A stretch of 64,000 nt of DNA from Tretioscincus oriximinensis (GCA_022410635.1 JAJVDF010000160.1:2061517-2125516); one strand, 5' to 3'. Shown: positions 23,827 through 35,350, counted from the first letter of the stretch. Notes: generated by a model from the sequence alone, not told the origin. Numbers and translations: made by a program.

Positions 23827-24519
23827 AGGAGATTTGTGGCACTGTGGAATTGCCCTGATGGAAATATGGCTTTGAACTCCACATAGAAACCTAGAACCAC
23901 TCAGGGCTACTTTGAGTGGGATGCCAGAAGAGCAATGGGAAGAATTCCACCTACATTTCCCATTGTTCTCCTTCCCCCCAGAGTCCATATTCATTTGGTA
24001 GAGTGCTATTTGTTTTGCAGAGTACAGGTAAATGGTTAACTCCTTTGGCCATTTTCTGTGCTTTGTAAAAACCCTTCAGTGGCAACATCAAACAGGGAAA
24101 GAAAACTTGTCTGACTTTGCTGCTACTGTCACCAGCAGCAGCCACAGATGTGCCGAGATGATGCTGTGGCTGTAATTCTTCTCAGCATGGTGATCATGAG
24201 TTGAGGCAGCAATCTCTAATGACCATGCTGTTTCTGCCTTAATGGGGACAAGGAGGTGATATTTCTATATAACCTCCTAGTCCCAGTTCTATATTGTTAG
24301 AAAAGTAGTTCCTCCTAGATCAGGGGGTAAGGACACACAGAAATGCCTTTTCGTGGTACTCCAGCCACCCTCTGAAGGTTCATTAGGTCATTGTATAGTT
24401 TTCAACACCTGGTTAAAATTACAAGTTACCCAGGTCCTTGGTTCTTCGTTCTCTTTGTTTTGAGGGTTTTTTAATCCTGTCAGAGAGGAGGGTGAGTTTA
24501 AAAGAGGGAGGGTTTGTTT
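22201..24519. other. Unassigned non-coding sequence
   Basis: No recognised repeat or exon. Seven of the ambiguous bases fall here. A 104-codon minus-strand frame at 23994-23680 includes an n codon and has no motif. Confidence 0.45.
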
Positions 24520-24616
24520 GAAATATGTTTTAATAATTTGTATCTTTTATTCTTGTGTTGTTAGCAGCTGTGGGACCTGCTGGTGAAGGACAAGATCTAA
24601 ATTTCTAAATAAATGA
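24520..24616 (+). repeat. LINE 3' tail, CR1/L2 type
   Basis: The sequence TTTTAATAATTTGTATCTTT, then TGTTGTTAGCAGCTGTGGG, ACCTGCTGGTGAAGGACAAG and ATCTAAATTTCTAAATAAAT. This is the 'tgttagccgcc.tgagcc...g.gaagggcgggatctaaat..aataaat' layout of reptilian CR1-type tails. A TTC-rich run follows. Confidence 0.5.
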
Positions 24617-25124
24617 ATTCTTCTTCTTCCCCCAACTGCACTTGAACATCACGTGGAAGACATTCTAGTAATACGGACTGAATGATTAACAGACTAGAAG
24701 TGCACACTAGAGACACAAACCAGACACACACACATGCGCATACTGAGCGTACCCAGAGAAAAAAGGTTGTGCAGTCACCGTGACCAAAAAGAGATTGAAA
24801 CAGAGATGCATTGTCTGCTGTGATGTCCCATGTATGAGAAAGGCAGGAGATGCTATCAGTGATTGTACACGATTTTACATCAAAACTAAGAGAGGGAAAT
24901 TGTATTTGATCCTAAGGGAAGGAAGAGAAACATACAGAGTTGCCTCTCAGAACTCAAGATAAACAGTGACTAAAGGGAAGTGGACCTCAAAGTGTGTGTG
25001 TATCTGGATTTGACTGCTGGGGCAAAATCCTCCAGCTGTTCTCACAATTCTTGAATTGCATATTATTAAAAGCAGTTGATTATTATTAATAGTGAATTCA
25101 ACAGATGTGCCAAGGAAGCATTTA
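24617..25124. other. Unassigned non-coding sequence
   Basis: Contains a short CA run (about 24721-24733) with a CATGCGCATAC continuation. No other structure recognised. Confidence 0.4.
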
Positions 25125-25340
25125 GATCATAGAATCCAAGAGTTAGAAGGAGCCTTCAAGTTTATGGGGTTTAACCCCCTGCTCAATCCAGGATTCACTA
25201 AACCATCCCATACAGATGACTGTCTGAAGAATTCCACTAATGCAGAACTCACCCTCGATACTTTTTAGATACCTACACAACTTGAACAAATTGTTTTGCA
25301 TCCTTCTGTATTTGCCCAGCATGTGAACTAGAAAAATGAG
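25125..25340 (+). repeat. Dispersed repeat with 'tcatagaatc...aaccccctg' head
   Basis: ATCATAGAATCCAAGAGTTA followed by GAAGGAGCCTTCAAG and GGGTTTAACCCCCTGCTCAA is the recognisable head of a very common sauropsid repeat associated with CR1-type LINEs. Downstream sequence (TTGAACAAATTG, CCTTCTGTATTTGCCC) is decayed. The family assignment to CR1 is inference. Confidence 0.5.
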
Positions 25341-25990
25341 AGAGAGCCTAAACAGCCCCAGAGTGTCTCTTTAAAGCTTATGTAACGTCCTTTATCCACA
25401 GACCCATAATCAGATTAAAGACCCATACCTGCAAGTTGACACATATTACAGAGACCTGCTATTGCTAGTACAACTTCACCTGCACGAGCGAGAGTCTGTT
25501 TCATTTTAAAGGAGTCCTTAATTCGAATCACTGATTAATGAGCCCTTGGCCCCAACAGACAGCATATCTACAGCGTTTGGAAATATTGCTGTTTGAATTT
25601 CTGTGCTGTGCCAGAACACATAAGTGAAATTCAGCCTTTCCTGAGTCCCAAGGCTGGGAATATCCATGCCTGGGTATCCAAGGCTTGGGTTCAGATGAGA
25701 TTTAAGGCTGCACTGCACAATGTGGATGAATCTGGACCAGGGTCATCAATGCAGATGGCACTGATCCATCAGCCTATGTTGTGCCCCACAGCCATGGAGT
25801 TTAGCCAAGCTCTGAAGCTGCAGCCCTATGCTAGCCTCATAGTTTATTGTAAATTTTCGTAGTGGGCTATCACACAGCACCAACATTCAACTTGCCTCCA
25901 AAATTCCAGATCGGCATCCCCGCAGACATGCTAATCTGGAATATAGTCTCAGAATTATGAATTGGCAAGTCAGGCTAGACAGGATTCACT
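25341..25990. other. Unassigned non-coding sequence
   Basis: An 89-codon plus-strand frame at 25593-25862 lacks motifs and overlaps minus-strand frames, as expected of chance frames. Confidence 0.4.
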
Positions 25991-25992
25991 AA

Positions 25993-26112
25993 CGATTACA
26001 ACTTCACCTGAAGAAGTGAATTTCTCTACTATGAAAGTTCATGCTACTTACCTTTCTTTTGTGCTTTGCAGACTTTCTGAACAAAGACCAACATGGCTAT
26101 TTTTAAAAAATC
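25993..26112 (-). repeat. Foldback repeat family, opposite-arm copy
   Basis: Reading the minus strand gives GTTGGTCTTTGTTCAGAAAG, then AAAGAAAGGTAAGTAGCATG, AACTTTCATAGTAGAGAAAT and TTCACTTCTTCAG. This matches the arm at 17996-18150 in block order. The plus strand thus shows the closing arm ('cctgaagaagtgaa...'). The opening arm is missing. Confidence 0.6.
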
Positions 26113-26821
26113 TACCATAAATTTGTAAAGGCTTAAGTATGAGGAAAATGTTTCTTACAACAAAAGCTACTGTGCATCAAGACCAACTGTAAGCAAATGC
26201 CCCCTTGCCCAGTACATGTGTTTAGAAACAATGGCACGTCTGTTTTTGAAAACTCTTTCTTCTGGCACGATTTTTTCTACTTTTGATTTATTCAGTTTCA
26301 ACTTATGAATTCTGTGTGTTTAATTTTCTGGACTTTCTTTGTTGAATTCCAAATCATGTTTTTAATTTTGCAAGTTTGTTTTTGGGATGGAAGCGGGAAA
26401 ATGTCATTTATCGTTACAGTTTATGTTGCATTTTATCATTTTTATATCTAATCCTACAAGTCACCCTGACAGAGGAGAAGGCAGGATACAGAGAAGTGAC
26501 AGTATAATGCAGTGAGGAAGTTGAGGTTATCAATGCACATATTAATATTGTTACCCTTTGCTTCACCACAAAGGCAGTCTTCTGAAATGGTGCAGTATGA
26601 GCAAGAGGTATCACTGTTACCTGAGTCCAGAACATTCTGAGTCCAGATCTCTCTGTCTTTAGAGAAGCTGTAATACTCCGCGTGGCTTATGTCTCCACTT
26701 AGGCATACCCACAGTGCTTCTTCTGCCACTATGACTTCAGGCACAGAAGGAACTGATACCCACAACAGGAAAAATTTTCACTGAAGCAAATAACAGAGAC
26801 TGACTATTGGTTGCAGTCTTA
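26113..26821. other. Unassigned non-coding sequence
   Basis: T-rich runs at 26260-26450 give no recognisable element. The last three bases, TTA (26819-26821), form the left target-site copy of the adjacent DNA transposon. Confidence 0.4.
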
Positions 26822-27390
26822 GGCTGCAAACGCTTTAAAACGGGAGCAAATGTGGAGTGGCAGCATGCATGGCACACTAAAATCCGCATTCAAAGCACTC
26901 TCACCTCCCTCGATCCACATAGCCATATGTGCCGGGAACAGAATTGGGTCTGTAACATGAATCGGGCGTAGTTCCTTGTAATTCGCATTAACAGCACTCT
27001 GACTACGGAGCATTCTTGCTCCCCCTCTGTTGAGCTGCAGCTTCGTCCACCCTCTTCCATCTCCAGCCAGCTTATCTTCACTCACGCACGAGCTCAGCAA
27101 ACACCCTTCTCCCTGGAGGGGATCCCTGCTTTACCGACACCCAAACAAGTCTGACCAGCTGCCTCTTCCTCTAGGCTGGTGAGGTGCTGTCAGGGGTCAG
27201 CGATGATAGGAAGACCTGCCAGCCCCACTTCTAAGTTTGTGCAGGGCAGATGAGGCAAATGGCGGCAGGAAGTGTGTGCGGACATTTAAAACATGCCAAA
27301 CGGGGGATCCAACACAGAGACTAGGTCCACCCCAATTCAAATTCCAGCAATCACTTTCACTCCGTTTTAAGGCATAGTGCGTTTACAGCC
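26822..27390. mobile_element. Non-autonomous DNA transposon with TTA target duplication
   Basis: The 569 bp unit starts GGCTGCAAACGC and ends GCGTTTACAGCC, terminal inverted repeats matching at 11 of 12 positions. Inside both ends an AAAACGG segment repeats in inverted form. TTA flanks both sides (26819-26821 and 27391-27393). A 3 bp TTA/TAA duplication is characteristic of the PIF/Harbinger superfamily. No transposase is encoded, and minus-strand frames of 93 and 63 codons have no DDE motif. Shorter than an autonomous copy, it would have depended on a transposase in trans. Superfamily is inferred from target site and termini only. Confidence 0.65.
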
Positions 27391-28059
27391 TTAGCTTCTA
27401 TAGCTTTCATTTCCAGGGACAGCCCTATATTTTGACAGAAGATGCAGCTACCTTAGAAAGAAGGAATTTTTTTTCTTAAAGAAGTGTCTGAGAAAGCTCT
27501 ATCTGATTGCACCTTTACTACAATAAGCTTTGACTGAAGAAGGTACATATTTCTGATGCCCATCTCTCTTCCTACTATATTTCTGCCTAAAGAAAAGCAC
27601 TTTAGATGGAGTCTGCTCCTGTGATGCATGAAAGCAACTTTTTCCCCAGCCACACATGCAGGGATCCCTGTAAATCCCACTTATCACCCTCCTATTTTAT
27701 TCTTTATCCACCTGTCATGCCACCTCCTTAACTGAGAGTTATGAAAGATTGAGTAGACCTGCTAAGACAGCTGAAGGATTCATGGCTGAAAGCTGCAAGG
27801 CTTCCTCTAGATAAATCTACCATTTAAAGGAAGATGATGATTTGCTGTAGTTAATGCTGAGCCTATGATTGGAAAGTCGGGCTCAATAATATTTAGAGCC
27901 TTTAATACTGCATGGTCCCAAGATGGAATTTGGACAAAACAGTGAAATGTAAGCAAAATATGGCCAGTGTGAACAGGTGATGCAATGACATCATAAAGGC
28001 ATTCTGAACATGTTGCTCAGATTTCACGTATAAAAAAGACCTGGAAAGAAGGAAAACAT
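27391..28059. other. Unassigned non-coding sequence
   Basis: No repeat or exon recognised. The A/T-rich run at 27465-27478 is the only low-complexity piece. Confidence 0.4.
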
Positions 28060-28310
28060 GGTGCTATTTGTACTTGTATACCATCTTTTCATTTCAATGC
28101 CAAGGTAGTTCACAATAACCATGAAAACAACCTAGAAACCATAATCGTAAAGCAACATAAATTAAATGCACAAAATATATCAATCCAAATTATAAAACAA
28201 TATGTAGCAAGCGAATGATAAAATATACAATATACAGCAACATGCAAATGAAATATAGCATAAATATAAGATAATGTAGAGCAAAACAGAAGCATGGACA
28301 ATTAATAAAG
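28060..28310 (-). repeat. Inverted LINE 3' end
   Basis: The plus strand reads TTGTATACCATCTTTTCATT, AATGCCAAGGTAGTTCACAA, then an A-rich series with AACCATGAAAACAA, CAACATAAATTAAATGC and ATAAAACAATATG. This is the antisense of a CR1/L2-type tail ('...gtgaactaccttggca...tata.aagtac') with its T-rich upstream part. Confidence 0.5.
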
Positions 28311-29809
28311 AGGGATTAGTCAAAAGCAGAAGAATAAAATTAAGCAAAAATCCTTATAAGAGAAGAAGCTGCCAGCGCAGTTTTTATACTTTTCTAGGGG
28401 TGAGTGCAGAGTTAGGAACTGCCCAGGAAATGATGCCACACAGCCAAAAAACCTTTGTATGCGAGATTGCCCAGGGCTGCTCGAGATTTTCGACTTTCCT
28501 CCCAGATATTTCACTTCCGGGAGTTTCAAACTTTGGGTAAATGTAAATTAACCAAAGCTAGGACAAAAGTGTAGAGAGAAAATCAGGTACATTATGACAG
28601 GACCTTGGAGCCATACTGGCTCCTTTCTCTATAGATTGAATGCAACGCAAAGGCTTTTGAAGAAAGGAAAACGTGTTTGTCTAATCTAAGGAATTTATTT
28701 GCACTTGTTGGCATTTTGTACTAGTAGGTGTACTGAAGATCTATTGTCTGGGACTCTTTATGTCCTGGTCACATCTAAGATTTAATTTCAGTCAATCTTC
28801 AAGAAAATGAACAATAATTTCCTTTCCACAGTATTTAAACCAAGTTCCAAAAGAAAACAGCTTGCCTATGCTGACGTGTGCTCTCACTCTGAAAGTGGAT
28901 TGAAGCTAGTTAAGAATTAGTTGTCACCATGGTCCAGGTCCCTTTTTCTGTGTCTCAAAATCTTGAAAGTGGAGGGTTTTTTCCTATTGCCTGAGTAGCC
29001 CACTGCTCCGTTCCTCCTAGGATTTCAGGATTTTATTTTTTACTGATTCATCCTTGGACACTGTGGGGGTGAAGGCAAAAGCAAAGGGCAATGAAGGCAA
29101 GAAGAACTCCTGATTATTCTCAGAATTCCCAAGGAAAGCTAGAGGCTGGAACCCTTGTGCAAAGACTTCTGCTTCTGTCTTAGGCCTCCTCAGACTCTGA
29201 CTTTCTTACTGATTGACAATATATTTTAGCAAAAAATGTTCTGCACCTCAGCTCTTGTATAGCTTGGGGAAGTTGTCATGGGAACATGGTTTGCTCCCCC
29301 ACTTAAATTCAAATACAAAGTAATTAACAGAGCTGGCATGAATCGCCAAGGAATCCATGGAGGACTCAGAGGACCCTGAGTTCAAGTGAACAGCAGAAAA
29401 AGTACATATCTTGGAGCAGAGTGCAGTTTGTATCACATTCCTAATGGCAGGGCAAGTGCCTATCAAGAGGCATAATGATGCTCATGAAGTGGTAGAGCAT
29501 GCAGGAGCTTGGCAGGATGAGCTCTGTTGCCATGACAGACAGTTCCCAGGCACATGAAGCAGCTCAGAACTGACCAATAGATCTTGTTCATCTCCCACCC
29601 TCATCATAACTTTTTTTATTTTGGTGACTAAAGACTTATGCAGCTTGTGACATCACTAAATACATTGCAATTTTACCAATCTTCTTGTACATATATTTGA
29701 TTTTCTAGCAAAAGGTTATCGCATCTTATGAGATAGTCTGTATTCAGATTAACAAAACTACTTCCTTGCCTGACACGATCACCATTCGTGATTGATTACA
29801 AGGGATTTA
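28311..29809. other. Unassigned non-coding sequence
   Basis: No recognisable repeat, exon or RNA gene was found in these 1.5 kb. Confidence 0.4.
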
Positions 29810-30115
29810 AAAGATTACCTAGTCAACCTCCATATGAAACAAGAAATCCAGTATTTCAGCATCACTGGTAACTGGCCATTCAGGCTTCAGACAACAAAAT
29901 ACTCCTTATCTTCCAAGACAGCTTTCTCCTCTGTCAAGCACTTTATGCAGCCAAGATGTTCTTCCTAATAATTGGTCTAAATCCAGCCCAGCCCCTTTGT
30001 AATCAGAATGTTTTAGACAGAATTCTGCTACCTGATGTAACAGTTTTGCTCCTTCACCTTTGTGACAAGCAATCAAATATTTGGAGAAGAATTACATGCA
30101 TCACTTCTTAATCTG
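29810..30115 (+). repeat. Candidate copy of a CR1-associated dispersed repeat
   Basis: Landmarks in order: TTACCTAGTCAACCTCCATA, CAGCATCACTGGTAACTGGC, CACTTTATGCAGCCAAGATG, TTCTTCCTAATAATTGG and CAAATATTTGGAGAAGAATT. They correspond in order to a common sauropsid repeat ('...ctagtccaacc.c...ctggtggc...aagttcttcctaat...tatttggagac'), to which the copy at 25125 also belongs. Strongly diverged. Confidence 0.4.
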
Positions 30116-30194
30116 ACTATTGTAGGTAAAAGTGCTTGACTCCTGGAAATTGCATTGGCACATAATTTAGTTTCCTTGGCAGAAGTACCAAAGT

Positions 30195-30292
30195 AGTTTG
30201 CCTTTGCTGCACAAAAATATGCCAAGAGTTGAACCATGGACATTCAACATGCAAGGCAGAAGCTCTTTCAGTGAGCTATGGTCACTCCCATC
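30195..30292 (-). repeat. tRNA-derived SINE head
   Basis: The minus strand reads CATAGCTCACTGAAAGAGC (A-box-like), GCCTTGCATGTTGAATG, then GTCCATGGTTCAACTCTTGG, which contains a B-box (GGTTCAAnnC). Spacing between boxes is that of a tRNA-type RNA polymerase III promoter. It matches the form 'agctcagtggtagagc...tgcatgcagaaggtcccaggttcaat' common in squamate SINEs. The body beyond 30195 is not recognised. Confidence 0.5.
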
Positions 30293-30960
30293 TATTAGAT
30301 GAAAACAGGTCTGTCCAATTTCAGCAGCCATTTTCTCTCAGGTCTAATTGGAGAGGTGTCTATGGCCCAGAAACCCAAGGAGATGCAGTACTCACTGTGG
30401 ATGATATAAGGATAAAAGATAAATCTGGGCTTGAGTGTTTGCTGGTAGTTCAAGGAGAATTTCTGCCAGTTCTGGTTTTCACTCAGAAAGCGAGATCACT
30501 GCTTAAAATGTTGAAAAACTGCTGCAGCCAGATGAACTAATATTCTGAATCTTTTTTATTAAGAAGCTTTTTGCATTCCTATACTGAATGCTTTTGCTGA
30601 TCTGCCTAAGATAAAACCTTTTCCTTACAGAGTATCATATCCATCTCAGTAGTTACCTTGCAATGTAAGCTTGATATTATTATTCACAAACTGCAGAAGG
30701 TAATATAAACTTGGAAACAGTTTGCCTAAGATTCCCCAGAGATTTAAACCAGGGAGAATTTCTAGTTTATAGGCTTGCCTTTCAGTCACTGCATCACCAG
30801 CTACCATCTAGATCTCCAGCACACTCTATTTTGATTAGCAGTGTGCAGCCCAGAACAATCCCTAGCCTGAACTCTAGGAACAGATCTTGTTGGCAAAGGA
30901 TAGCAAACATCATAGGAGGAGAGATTACAGAGGAAAGGTAAGGGAAATGAGAGCATGTGA
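30293..30960. other. Unassigned non-coding sequence
   Basis: The 103-codon frame at 30229-30540 overlaps the SINE head and has no domain, so it is judged a chance frame. Confidence 0.4.
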
Positions 30961-31075
30961 AGTTTTTCCCTTTGTCTTCTGCTTGAGATACCCAGAAGCA
31001 AGTAGTGGTTCAGTGTGTGAGGCAGGAAGCCAAGTCTATGGTCTGATCTAGCAAGAATCCTCTTACATACTTGTC
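30961..31075 (+). repeat. Dispersed repeat, copy B
   Basis: CCCTTTGTCTTCTGCTTGAG, ATACCCAGAAGCAAGTAGTG, CCAAGTCTATGGTCTGATCT and AGCAAGAATCCTCTTACAT. The first half matches 17580-17615 closely. The second half is the 'ggtctgatc.agca.g..tcttcttat' end typical of a reptilian repeat. Confidence 0.5.
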
Positions 31076-31739
31076 TTTAAGGCAAGCACCTTGCCCTTTT
31101 CATCTTCATTCTCCCCCTTCTGACTACATTTATTAGCTCAGCAACATTTAGCCAGAGAGAGCAAAAAATCCTTTGTCCCTTTTTCTTGATTGAATTCAGG
31201 TTTCTGTAGCTGAACCAAAAATCACACACCCAAAAAATGGCACACTGGAGATTGTTGGGACAATCTTAGGTGTTACTAGATCACTGCCACTAGGGTGCAT
31301 CTACTGTGTTATAGTTTGCCACACATGATTGCAAAATCCAGCAGTGGAAGCCCCAGAAAGATCATCCTATTAGTCATTCTATTAGTACTTTTATGCAGCT
31401 TCTGTAGTTCGTTGTCCTGTATTTGTGCTATAACACCACTGTCCAGACACTCCTTGTGAGAGCTGCTAAGGTCTCCAGCTCTGTCTCATAGTTTTTGCTC
31501 GTCTTTCAGTTGAAAACAGAGGCTTCAAAATATCAACTATCTGCTAAATTTTCCCTTTGAATTCACCTGCCCAGGGACAAGGAGAACCAACAGCTAACAG
31601 TAGCAGGGATCCAGTTCAGGGAGTCACAGCCTGAGATTTACAATTTTTCACAAGCAATTTCTTCATGCATGAGATCAGCCAACAAAGTATTGTAAAATAC
31701 TTTTGTTTTTCAACCTTTGGCTCATCTTGTTCTACCTAT
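31076..31739. other. Unassigned non-coding sequence
   Basis: No recognised element. Confidence 0.4.
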
Positions 31740-31965
31740 TCAAGGGAACTTTTTGCCTGGATACAGTTGTCTATATGTCTAAACTGCTGCAATGACCTCC
31801 AAGTACAGCTACCTTTGAAGCTTCAACTGGTCCAAAACACACTGACTTGTTTATTAACCAATTATAGGAAATAAAATGAGATGACCTTGCACTAATCACA
31901 CCATTGGTACAATGCAAAGCACAGGATCTGTAAAGCCTTACAAGGCTCAGTACATGGATACTTCT
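31740..31965 (+). pseudogene. CR1/L2-type LINE, reverse transcriptase C-terminal remnant
   Basis: The frame around 31785-31865 translates CNDLQVQLPLKLQLVQN and TCLLTNYRK. This corresponds to the conserved region after the RT palm in CR1/L2-clade LINEs (CNxL...LP...LQxVQNxAARLL). After the stop at 31875, another frame gives HWYNAKHRICKALQGSVHG at 31905-31960, corresponding to the HWLP...FKxxxLxYKAL region. At least one stop and one frameshift separate the two parts. It is a dead fragment, identified by motif order. Confidence 0.6.
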
Positions 31966-33929
31966 TCTTCACAGTTAGTGCCCATCCTGTGTATTTGTTG
32001 CCTAAAAATTACAGGCCAGGAACTATGTNATAACTATGTCAGGAACCATGACATAAAACATCTTTTAGGGGCTGTATGTTATATAACATTAAAAAAAAAT
32101 TAGACCTAAAATAAATGTAATGATTTAAATAAAGATTAAAGATTTAAATATTTATGGATCATAGTAGATAGTTACAAGTCTGTACCCACTCTATAATCCA
32201 GAAAAAGAGAGAAAGGGATTCCTTCTCTCAGCATAGAGAATTGGAAATTTTGCTTTAATAGCAAAATGAAGCAATAAAATTCATAAAGCAGGTATATAGA
32301 TAGGGAATTACTGTGTAGTCAAAACAAAAATGGATCCCCCCAAGAGATCCAAATCCAGGAACCTTTGCTCCAGTGTGGAGCAAAATTCATGCAAACTTTG
32401 GAGTGACACCTGGCTCATCCCAGACTAGATGAGTCCAAGTGGAGTGTTTTGAACAGATTATGCTGCATCTAAGAAGGTACTCAAGGAAACTTTAGACATC
32501 AAGAACCAAGGAGTAAAGGGAGAGAAATTCCATGCCAACGTTTCTTCCACTTCCCCTTTTCATCTCTACCTTGAAAAGTCTGATTATTAGCCAGAGACCT
32601 TTCCATGCCAAAAATGATACATCAAAGTCTCGTTTCATCCTCTTTTTCCTCCTGTACTTTCTTGAAGTTGGATAACAACTGTTCAGATCTAAATATGAGT
32701 TACCTCTTTTTTGCAGAAGACGTATTCCTGGTTCATGGCTCATGGTTCATGATTAATTTCAAGGTCCTGACATGCTTTTTCTCTAGTTGACTGTGTAGGG
32801 AGGCTTGCATTGAGTTTCTATTTTGAAGTATCTTCAGATGATACATTCAATTTTTCTCTTTTCCTTTACTTTTATAACTTCACTCAGCTTCATAAAACTT
32901 CCCTTTCTCATTTGCCTGTGAGACATCTTGGTCACCTCAAAGACTGAGCAGACAATAAGGAAGCAATGTGGACATATGTTGGATTTCTGACCTTCCTTCA
33001 GTTCTTGGGGATATAATTGAAAGTCCACTCTTCTTATGGAGATGGGAATGGGGCATACTCAATGAAGATGCTGCAACACCATAAGAACCATTTGACATTC
33101 TGAAATTCATTTCCATCTCTGGTTTCCCTCTGAAGAATCCAGAAAATAAATGAACATATGATTCAGCTATTGTGGAGCTACATCTTGGAGACTATGCATT
33201 TGTCCACACCCCTCTCAAGTACAAGACAATGTGACTCCATCCTTTGCTTTGGAGATATCACACTCTTATGCCAAGAGCAATTTTTATTTTTCTGTTCCTT
33301 CAAAACAAATGGGAAACTGAGAGGCCAGACCAAAGGTTCCCCTTTCACTGTATCCCTGGACCAAGTGCATTTTTTGTGTGCATTCCTGAATGGGAGCAAC
33401 ATCAGACTGGGTGTACTCATGGCGGTTGCATTTATCCCTCCTCTGTGGCAATGCTAAAAGTTCTGCTTAAATGCAACATACAATATTTGCCTGTTGCTGA
33501 AACACATTGTTTCACTTAGCGCTGGATCTCTTATTTTACTTCAAAAGTAATAAAAGGTTTTACAAAGTTAAAAAGGCAAATGAAGTTTGCTCCAGATCTG
33601 CTACTGCAAACTCAACCATTCGGCCTTGCAAAAAAAGGCAAGAGAATCAGGAGAAAAAGTATCACCCTTGGAACAACCTATTCTGCCCAGTGGCTCTCCA
33701 AAGAGAGAGCGAGGATGGGAAATGTTGATGTATGAACAAGCAGCATTAAAGTCAAAACAACCTGAGGGCATCTTCACGTACAAGATTTATGACCATGTCT
33801 TGACCATCCCCAAGCTGCTTTGACTTCAAAACAGGTGAAGTAGGGATGTGTGGCCTAGTCTTTTGCCTTTCTATTTAACACTTCTGTTTCTGAACTGGTT
33901 GTTACTAGTAGGGCCAGTTTCCCATTCTA
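31966..33929. other. Unassigned non-coding sequence
   Basis: Two kilobases with no recognised repeat. 32095-32160 is very AT-rich. Frames of up to 99 codons at 33158-33457 overlap equally long frames on the other strand and in other phases, so none is credible. Confidence 0.4.
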
Positions 33930-34240
33930 AGACATTGCCTGAATGATTTGCTTTACACCATTTGCTTCGCTGGCTATGCTGATGGCAGCTTAACCCGTGT
34001 GCTTTAGCATAATTTGCTAATGATAGTGATATATTGCCCAGATGTTTGCTGAGCATGATTTCCCATTACTATTGTTGTCATTATCATCATTGCTTTGCTT
34101 AGGTATACGCTTTGCTTAATACCACATGCTATTAATTTAGCGGTTAAACCAAGGATAGCCAGTGAAATCATGCTTGCAGGCTGACAGCAGAATGGTTGAA
34201 GTACACATTTAAGCCTTTTTTTCCCCATCAAATGTCAAAC
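33930..34240. promoter_or_regulatory. Candidate conserved non-coding element
   Basis: Non-repetitive sequence with a dense set of homeodomain, POU and SOX-like words. These include TAATTTGCTAATGAT (34010-34024), ATTGTTGTCATTATC (34071-34085), CTTTGCTTAATACC and ATTAATTTAGCGGTTAA (34131-34147). Density of such motifs in otherwise unique sequence suggests a developmental enhancer. This is inference and needs alignment to other amniotes. Confidence 0.28.
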
Positions 34241-34649
34241 CTAGTTTAATGCAGTGAAATGTACTTCTCCAATTGCCATATGATCCCCTCATTGCTCCGA
34301 TTGCTTCCTCCTTTCATTTTACACTCTTGACCTTCAGTATTATTGATTTAGTAACTAATAATATTTTTGCATTTTTAACTTCCTTTATTTGATTGAACAT
34401 TATTGTGCATTTTCCCAATTATAGTTATTATTTGTTTATTAGAATCATGTTCCCAAGTTTACCTTCATAGTTACATCACTCTGTTACGCTCTTTTAAAAT
34501 ATTTAAGTTTTAAGATTTCTTGCTTCCTAGCTCTACTAGCTTAAGTGATGGTAGTGTAGCAATTGACTGCAGAAGAATTCTAGGGCACCTTTTATAAAAA
34601 CAAAGACATTAGANCAACTGATCCATAGTTATTCAATGGTTTCTGCTCA

Positions 34650-34880
34650 ATAATGATCATCCTTAGAGCCCTAAATCTAAAGTGTTTAAGGACAGCTTAT
34701 ATGAAAAAGCATCTTCCCTCATGTAAAGCTTATAAGAAGAATAGTCTAACCCCACATGGACTCACCCCATGCTTTAAGATAAGCTTTGAAGATTTTCTTC
34801 AGAATCTCATAACTATGAACGATTGGACTGAGAAGCATCAGATTCCAGTCCTTTGTGGAATGACTTTCAATTCAGTTCAT
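34650..34880 (+). repeat. Possible CR1-type LINE 3' remnant
   Basis: The frame from 34653 reads RALNLKCLRTAYMKK and later, in another frame, LWNDFQFS. This recalls the 'YKALNGLxPxYLxxxL...WNxLP' ending of CR1-clade proteins in squamates. Weak. Confidence 0.25.
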
Positions 34881-34899
34881 ATATAGTCCTCTGAATACA

Positions 34900-34923
34900 G
34901 ACCCTTTTTTTAAAAAAAGGGTC
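34900..34923. repeat. Perfect 24 bp palindrome
   Basis: GACCC followed by seven T, seven A and GGGTC is an exact self-complement. It can form a cruciform or a U-tract-bearing hairpin if transcribed. No longer inverted flanks extend it. Confidence 0.9.
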
Positions 34924-35012
34924 ACAAGTGCCACTCATTTTGCCCCATGCCTCTATCCATGTGAACAGGCAGAGTTGAACAAAACAGACTCCAAATGTAG
35001 CATGGCTACCTA

Positions 35013-35350
35013 ATAGAGGCATGGTGGTACAGAGGTTAAGAACACTGTCTTTCAACAGAGAGGTCGGTATTCAAGGCCCATATGTCTGCTGTGGAGAGGA
35101 GTGAGTGCCCTCTACTAACCTTATCTTCAGCCAATCTAGTGGTTTGAAAGCAAGCAATTTGCTTTCAATGTAATATCTTTATGTAATGAGGGGAAGATAG
35201 AATGTAAGCCTTTGGGCAAAAAATAGCTTGCAAGCCGTTTTGAGTCCCTTCGGGTGAGAAAAGTGAGGTATAAAAACCTAATTTTTCTTCCTCCTCCTCT
35301 CTTTCTTCCTCTCCATCTCCTCTCCTTCTGCTCTTTCTTCTTCTTCTTCC
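35013..35350 (+). mobile_element. tRNA-derived SINE, diverged copy
   Basis: The A-box region is GGTGGTACAGAGGTTAAG (35022-35040) and the B-box region is GGTATTCAAGGCC (35066-35078), about 30 bases apart as in a tRNA promoter. The body has AAGATAGAATGTAAGCCTTT, GGGCAAAAAATAG, then GCAAGCCGTTTTGAGTCCCT, TCGGGTGAGAAAAGTGAGGT and ATAAAAACC. The tail is TTC/TCC-rich to about 35350. It is the same family as the copies at 37.8, 38.8 and 39.2 kb but the most divergent. Confidence 0.75.

Noticed and set aside
35146..35168. Independent hairpin GAAAGCAA/TTGCTTTC
   Set aside because: It lies inside the SINE body and corresponds to the family segment TTCGAAAGCAT...TTGC, so it is not a separate feature.
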